Shown: positions 1-6,083, numbered from the stretch's first letter. The stretch: DNA of 6,283 bases from Prochloron sp. SP5CPC1 (GCA_014323965.1 JACONB010000112.1:1-6283), one strand, 5' to 3'. Notes: generated by a model not told the origin, from the letters alone. Numbers and translations: made by a program.

Positions 1-384
1 AAATATGATATTGGTCAAAAGGCGACTAAAGTCGCCGCGTTGCCTTATCCCCCGCATAAATGACGGGGGCTTGCGGCTGCCCGTATATTGTCTCGTCAAA
101 TCGGTAAAAGGTTCCACCAAACCACCTGCTGCGATTGTTCCCAATACCTGTATTCCCTTAGATTTTGGGGCTTGAAGTATCCTAATAGTACGCGCTCTAC
201 CTTCTATCCAGTTGATATAGCCTTTTTTCTTCAATATGTCCAAGCAACTCTGAATTGGAGCTGGGGATGTTTTATTCATCGCTGCCATCATTTGTCTGAC
301 TGAAGGAGCGTGGTGGGAGCTGCGAATATATTCTACGATCCAATCGTACAGTTTTTGTTGAACTGTTGTGAGGGTTTTATTCAT
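1..384 (-). CDS. lexA: LexA-type repressor, N-terminal part, with small palindromic insert; runs off left edge
   Basis: LexA is a winged-helix repressor; in many bacteria it controls the SOS response, while in cyanobacteria its regulon is wider. The ATG at 382-384 opens a frame that reaches position 1 without a stop. Residues 1-70 match the LexA DNA-binding domain (KLYDWIVEYI, the helix-turn-helix around SVRQMMAAMNK, SPAPIQS, KGYINWIEG, RTIRIL). Residues 82-95, GTIAAGGLVEPFTD, carry the expected Ala-Gly self-cleavage site (A86-G87). After D95 the protein is no longer LexA-like (GSRKPPSFMRG and so on) and encodes two DNA hairpins. The catalytic Ser/Lys domain is not in the window. Either an in-frame insert of 27 codons is followed by the rest of LexA beyond the edge, or the gene is truncated. 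The gene lies 74 bp downstream of argF on the same strand, an order I recall from other cyanobacteria. I see no clear ribosome site and no cyanobacterial SOS box. LexA identity is secure; integrity is not. Confidence 0.85.
   Translation of the reverse strand, partial: MNKTLTTVQQKLYDWIVEYIRSSHHAPSVRQMMAAMNKTSPAPIQSCLDILKKKGYINWIEGRARTIRILQAPKSKGIQVLGTIAAGGLVEPFTDLTRQYTGSRKPPSFMRGIRQRGDFSRLLTNIIF
21..36. repeat. Perfect hairpin, 6-bp stem and 4-nt loop
   Basis: GGCGAC (21-26), TAAA loop, GTCGCC (31-36). On the minus strand it reads GGCGACTTTAGTCGCC, close to the terminal stem known from TnpB-type insertion sequences. Confidence 0.7.
49..69. repeat. Hairpin with 6-bp GC stem and inner 3-bp stem
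   Basis: CCCCCG (49-54) pairs with CGGGGG (64-69). Inside, CAT (55-57) pairs with ATG (60-62), with one bulged A at 63. It lies within the lexA frame and encodes part of the non-LexA stretch. Confidence 0.7.
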
Positions 385-458
385 ACTTTGTTTATTACTT
401 TTGTTTGTATTTATTAATATATCTTTAAACATAGTAATTTTTTAAATTTGAGCCAAAA

Positions 459-1379
459 CTAAACCCCTAACAAACTAACCAGCAAAGCTTTTTGGGCGTG
501 GAGCCGATTTTCTGCCTGATCCCACACCCGCGATCGCGCTCCTTCCAAAACTGCTGAACTTATTTCTTCACCTCGATGAGCAGGTAAACAGTGAAGGACG
601 ATAGCCTCACTATCAGCATAATTTAAAAGTTCTGCTCCAACCTGATAAGGTATAAAGAGAGGAATGCGCTCCTTTCTTTCATCTTCTTGTCCCATACTGG
701 CCCAAACATCGGTATAGAGAACCTGCGCTCCTTTCACTGCTGCAACAGGTTCTTCTGTGATAATAATTTCAACCCCAATGCTAGCAAGCTTTTGAGCTGT
801 TTGAACAATCTCCTTATCCGGTTCATATCCATTAGGGGTAGCAACACGAATATTCATACCCATCATTGCTGCTCCCAGGAGGAGAGAATGAGCTACATTA
901 TTACCATCCCCCAGATATGTAACAATCAGATCCTCCAAAGAACCAAAACATTCCTGAATAGTCAATAAATCTGCTAAAATTTGGCAGGGATGTTCCCAGT
1001 CAGTGAGAGCATTAATAATTGGTATCCGGGCATAATCAGCAAAAATTTGCAGATCCTGATGGGAGAAAGTACGAATAGCGAGAACATCCAAATACCGATC
1101 CAAAACCCTAGCCGTATCTTCAATTGACTCCCCCCTACCCACTTGGGTGACATTGGGGTTGAGGTTAATTACCTGTCCTCCCAATTGGTACATAGCCACA
1201 CTAAAAGAAACGCGAGTGCGAGTAGATGCCTTATCAAATAGTAGTCCCAATACCTTATTTCTTGCAAGGGGGCAGATGGAAGCAGTTTTCAGTTCTGTTG
1301 CTAGCTGCAACAACCCTTTGATTTCCTGCCTATTCAGATCTGCTACACTCAGAAAATCTCTTCCCTTTAAATCTTTCAT
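459..1379 (-). CDS. argF: Ornithine carbamoyltransferase
   Basis: This cytoplasmic enzyme joins carbamoyl phosphate and L-ornithine to give L-citrulline, the sixth step of arginine biosynthesis. The 306-residue length is normal for the family. The carbamoyl-phosphate loop S-T-R-T-R is at residues 52-56, the H-P-C-Q motif at 130-133, the ornithine-binding D-V-W-A-S-M-G at 224-230, and H-C-L-P-A-H-R-G-E-E-I at 263-273. The SMG loop separates it from aspartate carbamoyltransferase. The start at 1377-1379 gives the usual N-terminus (LKGRDFLSVADL); the ribosome site is weak (AGGG directly against the ATG). A HIP1 octamer lies at 530-537. The gene is read in the same direction as lexA downstream and follows an IS607-family element upstream, which leaves only about 50 bp for its own promoter. 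No damage is seen in the coding region. Confidence 0.97.
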   Translation of the reverse strand: MKDLKGRDFLSVADLNRQEIKGLLQLATELKTASICPLARNKVLGLLFDKASTRTRVSFSVAMYQLGGQVINLNPNVTQVGRGESIEDTARVLDRYLDVLAIRTFSHQDLQIFADYARIPIINALTDWEHPCQILADLLTIQECFGSLEDLIVTYLGDGNNVAHSLLLGAAMMGMNIRVATPNGYEPDKEIVQTAQKLASIGVEIIITEEPVAAVKGAQVLYTDVWASMGQEDERKERIPLFIPYQVGAELLNYADSEAIVLHCLPAHRGEEISSAVLEGARSRVWDQAENRLHAQKALLVSLLGV

Positions 1380-1406
1380 CCCTAATTATCATTCCAGAAA
1401 ACTCTC

Positions 1407-1412
1407 ATTATA
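1407..1412 (-). promoter_or_regulatory. Candidate -10 box for argF
   Basis: On the minus strand a perfect TATAAT lies 27 bp before the argF ATG. The hexamer expected at -35 (GCATAA, 1430-1435, covering the tnpB stop codon) is a poor match, so the promoter would be weak, need an activator, or be a chance match. Confidence 0.4.
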
Positions 1413-1433
1413 AGTGATAGCTGATACATTTAT

Positions 1434-1451
1434 GCGGTACAAAGCGATATA
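1434..1451. repeat. Right arm of IS607 inverted repeat
   Basis: The plus strand has gcg, two mismatched bases, then ACAAAGCGATATA. The same pattern occurs inverted at 3127-3144, with 16 of 18 matches and 13 in an unbroken run. Confidence 0.65.
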
Positions 1452-1458
1452 ATATCGC
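1444..1458 (-). repeat. Hairpin at tnpB 3' end, candidate omega-RNA stem
   Basis: GCGATA (1444-1449) pairs with TATCGC (1453-1458) across a 3-nt loop. It covers the last codons of tnpB, where TnpB guide RNAs normally have their 3' scaffold. It also overlaps the right arm of the IS inverted repeat. The RNA role is inferred from position only. Confidence 0.45.
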
Positions 1459-2499
1459 CTTGCACGACAATAGCATCACTTGAAAAAGTGACGGAGGTAT
1501 CCCTCAAAGCTGATCGCAAAATGCCTAAAGCACCGTTAAAATCACGATTGATTTCATGTCCACATTCTGGACATTTAAACACTTTATTGCCACCCAGTTT
1601 TGTGTGAATATGGCCACATTTAGTACAAGTCTTGCTGGTAAATTCTTCCGTCACATCAATTACCTGACAGCCACTTAACTCAGCTCTATTTTTTAAGACC
1701 TGCTTGAACCTATAATGGGACCAAGTCAACATTTGTCTTGCCGTTTTGCTTCTTATTTTCCTCTTTTTCTTTTTTGCCATCTGGCTTGTTTCAAAAGTGG
1801 GCAGGAAAATACATGAATGATTTTTAGTCAACCAAGAAGCTGCCTGACGATGGCATTCATCGATTAAGTTTCTGATTCTTCTTCGACTTCTTGCTGCTGC
1901 TTTCCTCATCTTTTGTCTTTGTCTTTTAGATTTGGACTTGCCAATTTTACTCATTAACAGATCCAAATGTTGACACAATCTGGTTACTTTTCCTATATCT
2001 CCAGCCCCAATTTCTATAAACGCTCTCCCATCAAATCCTGTTAAAAATGTTCTCACTCCTGGATCTATTGCTATTATCCCATCGACATTGTTAATACTTG
2101 GTTTTACCTCTTCTAAAAAAACCGCAAACCAATCCCCACACTTGGTTTTTATTATCAGCGATGCATAAGCACTGCTGATCGGTATAGGCTCGCTACTTTC
2201 AAAGTCTTTTCCTTTGGTTAATCTTGAGTACCATTAACATGTTTGTATAGTTGCTCTTGTTAAATTTGATTGTTTGTCTGGGAGCCTTGCAACTTCTAAA
2301 TTTACAGTTTTTACTCTTTGAATAAGCTTGGTGCGCATCGAAAATAGCATTCTGTCTTATATGGCAAGGAGTTTCTGTTACCCATGCTGGTAAGTCCGAT
2401 TGCATGATGATATTGCGTAGCTTTTGTTTGCCAATTGACCCGTTTTCTTTTTGATAAGCAATGGCTTGATTAAAACAATATCTACAAGCCGCTAGCCAT

Positions 2500-3101
2500 T
2501 TATTCCAATCTTTTTTTAACTCTGAGCTTGGATAAATTCTTATCTTCTTCGACCTCAGTTTTGTATCTTTTGAGTCCATATAATCTGCTACTGAAGCAGT
2601 GTAGTATAGCGAGGATGTCTTCAACCATTTCTGCTTCTGGAGATAGGTTTTTCTCGTTGAGAACCACGATTGTGCAGTCAAATTGCTCCCAGTTCCATTG
2701 ATAGAAGTCGAAACCAAATCTTGCCAATCTATCTTTGTGTGCGATAATAATTCTTGCGATATCTCCAAGCATGACTTTCTCCAATAAGGCTGTAAGTTTT
2801 TTTCTTTTGAAGTTGAGTCCTCCTCCAATTTCGCTGATGATTTCTGCTGTGGGGTATAAGTTGCTGATGGCGGCAATTTGTCTATTAAGGTCAGGTCGTT
2901 GGTTTCTGGAACTAACCCTAGCATAAATGACTGTGACTCGCTCTTTTTCACTCCCAGCGGTGTAGGATTCAACATTATACCTTCGTTGTCCAGATGGGGT
3001 TTTGATGGCTTGGATTTTTCCCTCTTTTTCCCATCGCACAAGAGTTCTAACATGAACTGCGAGCTTTTCTGCGGCGAATTTTGGTTTGACATAGCCCTCA
3101 A
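2500..3101 (-). pseudogene. tnpA: IS607-family serine recombinase TnpA, start lost by apparent frameshift
   Basis: TnpA is the serine recombinase that moves IS607 elements. The frame encodes a MerR-like helix-turn-helix (KPKFAAEKLAVHVRTL, RWEKEGKIQAI, TPSGQRRY), then the resolvase catalytic domain with the nucleophile region YARVSSRNQRPDLNRQI, EIGGGLNFKR, the AHKDRLARFGFD motif and IVVLNEKNLSPEAEMVEDILAI. The C-terminal end (LKRYKTE) overlaps the tnpB start. In this frame there is no ATG, GTG or TTG between the upstream TAG (3109-3111) and the GTG at 3037-3039, which lies inside the helix-turn-helix. A TTG at 3099-3101 is one base out of frame; one extra G in the run at 3095-3097 would join it to the domain and give an ordinary N-terminus (MRGYVKPKF). 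I therefore call it broken by a single-base loss. A shortened 179-residue product from the internal GTG remains possible. Confidence 0.85.
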
Positions 3102-3114
3102 ACGATTTCTAGCT

Positions 3115-3120
3115 ATTATA
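3115..3120 (-). promoter_or_regulatory. Candidate -10 box for IS607 tnpA
   Basis: A perfect TATAAT on the minus strand lies about 14 bp before the TTG at 3101. A GTCACA 16 bp further upstream is a poor -35. The box lies just inside the left inverted-repeat arm. Confidence 0.35.
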
Positions 3121-3126
3121 GCTCAA

Positions 3127-3144
3127 TATATCGCTTTGTGACGC
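3127..3144. repeat. Left arm of IS607 inverted repeat
   Basis: The plus strand has TATATCGCTTTGT, then two mismatched bases, then cgc. This is the inverse of 1434-1451. It lies upstream of tnpA and marks the left end region of the element. Confidence 0.65.
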
Positions 3145-3170
3145 TTATCTCAAATTTAGTTTGCCTCTCA

Positions 3171-3191
3171 ATAAATACTCAGAAATACTCA
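3171..3191. repeat. Two tandem 10-nt units before the IS607 left end
   Basis: ATAAATACTC followed directly by AGAAATACTC, then an A: two copies of AAATACTCA with a 10-bp period, one helical turn. They lie 27 bp outside the left inverted-repeat arm. They could be recombinase binding sites if the element extends this far, or simple chance. Confidence 0.4.
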
Positions 3192-3262
3192 ATCTAACCA
3201 ATGTCTCCGAATCGACGCGAACGCCGGATTCCCACTGGAGGTCGAGACCTTTGAATTCTGCG

Positions 3263-3286
3263 CGCAAAGCCGCAAAGACGCGAAGG
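3263..3286. repeat. Tandem CGCAAAG-type 8-nt repeat, three units
   Basis: CGCAAAGC, CGCAAAGA and CGCGAAGG follow one another directly downstream of the recJ stop. Short tandem repeats of this CGCAAAG/CTTTGCG type are common between genes in cyanobacteria. The GC-rich stretch 3200-3287 contrasts with the AT-rich IS end beside it and is probably original intergenic DNA. Confidence 0.6.
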
Positions 3287-3287
3287 A

Positions 3288-5444
3288 TTAATACCCACCC
3301 CCCAACAAACCCGGTCGAGTACCTTTAGGTACCCTCCAGAAGTACTGCTGTTGAAATTGTTCCTCCTGAACAGCTTCTAGAAAAGCCGAGATCCTCTCAT
3401 CAACCAAATCAGACAAAACATTATTAGACCCACTCCATTGCATTGACTCTTCAGTGTGGGTGCAATTAAAACCAAGAGCACCCAGAGCAAGCATCCCCAA
3501 ATCTAAAGTGCGATCGCTCAATTGTAGTTTGGCTCTCAATTGCTCTCTTCTAGCTATTTGCCCAGTGCGGCTGAGATACTTGGCAATACCCACAAGCTTT
3601 CGCCAGATTTCCGAGGGAGGTAATTGCTGGGAGGGAGGATAGGGTAGGTGAAGTTTTCCCTCCTGCTCCCTCTCCTTTGGAAATTCTTCCATCCCTATCC
3701 CGGACTCCCTCACTGCAATCAACCGCACTTCATAGCGCTCTTTATAAGTATTAAAATCTAGTTCCACAATAGCATCCCATTGCTTATCTTCGGGCAATTC
3801 ATCTTTATTTTTCCCCCACCAAATACCAGGAAAACCCTCTTCTACGCTATCATCCCATATCTGAAAGGTAGTTTTAATATATTGCACCTTTTTGCCCCGG
3901 AAGTCTTGGTCATTTTCATGCCAAACATGTTCAAACCAGCAGTTTTTAATTAATAATTTCGGCACCGGATTCCCCATACCGCAAGGTTCCAGTAATTTTA
4001 GTTCTCGAAACAGCTCCTGAGATAAATCAGATACCTTAATAGTTAAATCCGCTGTGATAATAGGCATCATATTACTAAGATCGGCAATTTGCTGCCGCAG
4101 GTGCCGATCTATCCCTTCCCGCAATAGGGGAATATTATCTACAGGTAGACTCAAACCAGCAGCAAAAGGATGTCCTCCAAAGCGCTCAAGCAAATGAGTC
4201 TGAGACTGAACTAATTCATATAAATCAATATTATTTACCGAACGAGCAGAACCTCTGGCTAAGTTATCTTGACTACTCAATAAAATTGTCGGGCGACCAT
4301 ATTCTTGAGCAATTTGACCCGCTACTAATCCTAATACTCCCCCTTGCCATTCAGGATCTTCCAAAACTATAACACTGGTGGTAGATAAATCTATCAGTGC
4401 CAGCTTCTTTGTTACTTGCTCCGTAATTTCCCTTTGTAAAGACTTGCGACGAGTATTAGCTAATTCCGTTTCAGCAGCTAATTCCTTACAACGTTGGGTA
4501 TCCCTACTAGTGAGTAACTCCACACAAAAACTAGCATCTCCTTGAATGCGACTGACAGCGTTAATTCGCGGACCAAGTCCAAAAGAAATATCCATCGGGC
4601 GATCGCCACTTCTTTTACACAATTGCAACAAATAGGCAACCCCAGGACGCTTTGTTTGCTGTAGCTTTTCAATCCCCAATTGGGCTAAATAACGACAATC
4701 CCCACTTAACTGAACCAAATCCGCCACCAAACCGATCGCCACCAAATCCAACAAATCTTCCCGAGGTTGTTGGAAGATATCTGGAAAACTAACATATAAA
4801 GCTTCCACTAATTTATAAGCCACTGCCACCCCAGAAAGATGAAACAAAGGATGAGTCGAGGCAAAATAGCGAGGATTGATAATCGAAACCACAGGAGGAC
4901 GTTTTGGCAGCAGAGTGTGGTGATCCGTGATAATAATATCTATCCCCAACTGACCAGCATAATCAATTTCCTTGAGATTAGTGCTCCCCGTGTCGCAAGT
5001 GACAATTAGCTTCGTTCCCCATGCCACCAATTTATCAATTCCCCCTTCATTCAAACCGTGAGATTCTGTCAGGCGATTGGGAATGTAGTAAGTTAATTGT
5101 CCATGGTGGGGGAAAAATTCCCTGAGCACCTCCCAAAGAACGCTAGTAGAGGTGATGCCATCCGCATCAAAGTCTCCCCAGATAGCAACTTTTTCCCCCT
5201 CTCTACGAGCCTGTTCCAAGCGTATGACAGCCCATTTCATCTCCTGTCCAAAAGCAAAAGGACTGGTGGGTTGATAGGCAGAAGGATCCATAAAACTAGC
5301 TAATTGTTCCCTAGTCCTAATACCTCGCTGCCACAACAATTGAGCCACATAATCACCATGGGTAGCTTGAGGATAAGATTGGACAGCTTTGAGGAACCAT
5401 TGGGGTACTTCCTCAAGTGGCAAAACTCGCCATAATATTCCCAT
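3288..5444 (-). CDS. recJ: Single-stranded-DNA-specific exonuclease RecJ
   Basis: RecJ degrades single-stranded DNA 5' to 3' and works with RecQ/RecFOR-type recombination, mismatch repair and base-excision repair. It belongs to the DHH phosphoesterases. The 718-residue chain has the DHH motifs in order: D91-F-D93-A-D95-G, the D151-T-G segment, D174-H-H, and D242 in VADLV. GPRINAVSRI follows at about 291-300, then the DHHA1 domain ending in G-G-H-P-F-A-A-G (423-430). After that come the OB-type DNA-binding part and a C-terminal extension found in cyanobacterial RecJ. Length is in the upper normal range and no catalytic residue is missing. The start at 5442-5444 fits the weak but usual N-terminus (EEVPQWFLKAVQSYPQ); no clear Shine-Dalgarno precedes it. 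Two HIP1 octamers lie inside (3510-3517, 4599-4606). The gene diverges from the Uma2 gene and has its own sigma70-like promoter. Confidence 0.96.
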   Translation of the reverse strand: MGILWRVLPLEEVPQWFLKAVQSYPQATHGDYVAQLLWQRGIRTREQLASFMDPSAYQPTSPFAFGQEMKWAVIRLEQARREGEKVAIWGDFDADGITSTSVLWEVLREFFPHHGQLTYYIPNRLTESHGLNEGGIDKLVAWGTKLIVTCDTGSTNLKEIDYAGQLGIDIIITDHHTLLPKRPPVVSIINPRYFASTHPLFHLSGVAVAYKLVEALYVSFPDIFQQPREDLLDLVAIGLVADLVQLSGDCRYLAQLGIEKLQQTKRPGVAYLLQLCKRSGDRPMDISFGLGPRINAVSRIQGDASFCVELLTSRDTQRCKELAAETELANTRRKSLQREITEQVTKKLALIDLSTTSVIVLEDPEWQGGVLGLVAGQIAQEYGRPTILLSSQDNLARGSARSVNNIDLYELVQSQTHLLERFGGHPFAAGLSLPVDNIPLLREGIDRHLRQQIADLSNMMPIITADLTIKVSDLSQELFRELKLLEPCGMGNPVPKLLIKNCWFEHVWHENDQDFRGKKVQYIKTTFQIWDDSVEEGFPGIWWGKNKDELPEDKQWDAIVELDFNTYKERYEVRLIAVRESGIGMEEFPKEREQEGKLHLPYPPSQQLPPSEIWRKLVGIAKYLSRTGQIARREQLRAKLQLSDRTLDLGMLALGALGFNCTHTEESMQWSGSNNVLSDLVDERISAFLEAVQEEQFQQQYFWRVPKGTRPGLLGGGY

Positions 5445-5466
5445 ATCGTCAACTCTGCTTTATTTG

Positions 5467-5494
5467 ATTATAATAGAGACGTCTAAGTTATCAA
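5467..5494 (-). promoter_or_regulatory. recJ promoter (TTGATA, 16 bp, TATAAT)
   Basis: On the minus strand TTGATA (5489-5494), a 16-bp spacer and TATAAT (5467-5472) form a good sigma70-type promoter 22 bp before the recJ ATG. The implied leader is short, about 15 nt. Confidence 0.6.
5469..5474 (+). promoter_or_regulatory. Candidate -10 box for the Uma2 gene
   Basis: ATTATAAT at 5467-5474 is its own reverse complement, so the plus strand also reads TATAAT, 39 bp before the Uma2 ATG. No good -35 is found at the right distance on this strand (nearest is GTCAAC, spacer 15). Confidence 0.35.
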
Positions 5495-5513
5495 AACTGC
5501 AACAGCCAAGAAA

Positions 5514-6083
5514 ATGGAAGCTATACCATTAACCATTCCCAGTCTAACACCAAAAGGATTTGTGGAACTTTGCCAAGCCAATCAAGATCTAAACTTAGAA
5601 AGAGATGCAGCAGGAGAAGTAATTCTGATGTCCCCTACCTTTCCTTGGACTGGTCAACAAAACTTTAGCTTATATGTTCAACTTGGAATTTGGATTGACA
5701 GAACAGGCTTGGGTATTGGCTTTGACTCTTCTACTGGCTTTACTCTACCAAATGGAGCGGTAAGATCCCCAGATGTTTCTTGGGTAAGTAATGAGCATTG
5801 GAGAAGATTAACTGAAAGTCAAAAAAAGGAGGAGTTTTCACCCCTAGCTCCCGATTTTGTTGTAGAATTGCGCTCGAAGAGCGATTCTCTCCAAAAGCTC
5901 CAGTCCAAAATGGTAGAATATAGAGAGAATGGAGTCAAGTTAGGTTGGTTAATCGATTCTGGTAATAAGCGGGTCGAAATATATCGTCCGAGTCTAGATG
6001 TAGAAGTTTTGACATCTCCAACAAACCTCTCTGGAGAAAATATATTGCCGGGCTTTGTGTTAAATTTAGAAAAGATTTGGTGA
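5514..6083 (+). CDS. Uma2-family (DUF820) putative restriction-like endonuclease
   Basis: Uma2 proteins have a PD-(D/E)XK nuclease fold and are strongly expanded in cyanobacteria; their substrate and role are unknown, and some are linked to mobile DNA. The 189 residues are a normal full length. Visible signs: MSPTFPWTGQQN near residue 39, DSSTGFTLPNGAVRSPDVSWV (71-91) with the conserved Asp87, PDFVVELRSKSD (113-124) with Glu118, the helix LQSKMVEYRENGVKLGWLID, and the final strand ILPGF. The catalytic Asp and Glu are present. There is no signal peptide or membrane segment. The ATG at 5514 is the first in frame and has only a weak purine stretch (AAGAAA) before it. The gene stands alone on the plus strand, divergent from recJ and convergent with psbN; no antitoxin or methyltransferase partner is visible. 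Confidence 0.9.
   Translation: MEAIPLTIPSLTPKGFVELCQANQDLNLERDAAGEVILMSPTFPWTGQQNFSLYVQLGIWIDRTGLGIGFDSSTGFTLPNGAVRSPDVSWVSNEHWRRLTESQKKEEFSPLAPDFVVELRSKSDSLQKLQSKMVEYRENGVKLGWLIDSGNKRVEIYRPSLDVEVLTSPTNLSGENILPGFVLNLEKIW

Larger units (their letters stand above)
14..94 (-). mobile_element. Small two-hairpin palindromic element inserted in lexA
   Basis: Two strong stem-loops sit side by side: GGCGAC-TAAA-GTCGCC at 21-36, and 49-69, where CCCCCG pairs with CGGGGG around an inner CAT/ATG pair. GTCAAA occurs at 14-19 and again at 95-100, exactly 81 bp apart, and each copy has ATATTG just to its left (8-13 and 85-90). On the minus strand this gives TTTGAC before the hairpins and TTTGAC after them. 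The stem GCGACTTTAGTCGC followed by a TTGAC-like end resembles the right end (omega-RNA 3' region) of IS200/IS605-type TnpB elements, so this may be a miniature derivative or remnant of one. The exact ends and the family are inference. No transposase lies in this part of the window. Confidence 0.55.
1430..2579 (-). pseudogene. tnpB: TnpB RNA-guided endonuclease (IS607-associated), frameshifted
   Basis: TnpB is an omega-RNA-guided RuvC-like nuclease encoded by IS200/IS605 and IS607 elements. The ATG at 2577-2579 lies inside the end of tnpA (80-bp overlap) and gives MDSKDTKLRSKKIRIYPS and about 114 residues, to the end of the SNYTN stretch near 2240. There the frame slips by one base: the first frame runs to a TGA at 2199, and the family sequence resumes at 2233 (WYSRLTKGKDF) and runs to the TAA at 1430. 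The joined product would be about 381 residues, a normal length. The second part keeps the whole nuclease core: RuvC-I Asp in IDPGVRTF (codon 2063-2065), RuvC-II Glu in LPTFETSQ, a C-T-K-C / C-P-E-C zinc ribbon, and RuvC-III Asp in NRDFNGA. No ATG, GTG or TTG precedes the RuvC-I Asp in that frame; the first is the GTG at 2054-2056, just past it, so the 208-residue 3' frame alone would lack a catalytic residue. Confidence 0.88.
1434..3144 (-). mobile_element. IS607-family insertion sequence, decayed (tnpA plus tnpB)
   Basis: A MerR-HTH/serine-recombinase gene (tnpA) overlaps a downstream tnpB on the minus strand, which is the standard IS607 order. Coordinates given are the outer edges of a short inverted repeat (1434-1451 and 3127-3144) taken as subterminal marks; the true ends probably lie a few to some tens of bases further out. 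The length of about 1.7 kb is normal for the family. The element has no HIP1 octamer while the neighbouring argF and recJ do. Both genes carry reading-frame damage, so the copy is probably not autonomous. IS607 elements make no target-site duplication, so the insertion point cannot be read from repeats. Confidence 0.85.

Noticed and set aside
88..303. 71-residue open frame on the plus strand
   Set aside because: It lies opposite the lexA reading frame, has no recognisable domain and is explained as a shadow of lexA.
385..458. Possible SOS/LexA operator upstream of lexA
   Set aside because: No sequence close to the cyanobacterial AGTAC-N4-GTTC type box was found; the gap is only AT-rich. No convincing separate lexA promoter was found there either.
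687..1413. Two plus-strand open frames opposite argF
   Set aside because: They are antisense to strongly conserved argF sequence and show no family signs of their own.
2199..3101. 300-residue continuous frame on the minus strand from the TTG at 3101
   Set aside because: Its first 170 or so residues are an out-of-frame reading of tnpA and its end is the true N-terminus of tnpB. The join is a result of the tnpA frameshift and the tnpA/tnpB overlap, not a real fusion.
3194..3260. Possible hairpin in the GC-rich stretch after recJ (GAATC/GATTC and GGTC/GACC pairs)
   Set aside because: Stems are only 4-5 bp with no T tract after them; too weak to call a terminator.
4478..4672. 64-residue minus-strand frame inside recJ
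   Set aside because: It is an out-of-frame reading of the conserved recJ region with the GPRIN motif.
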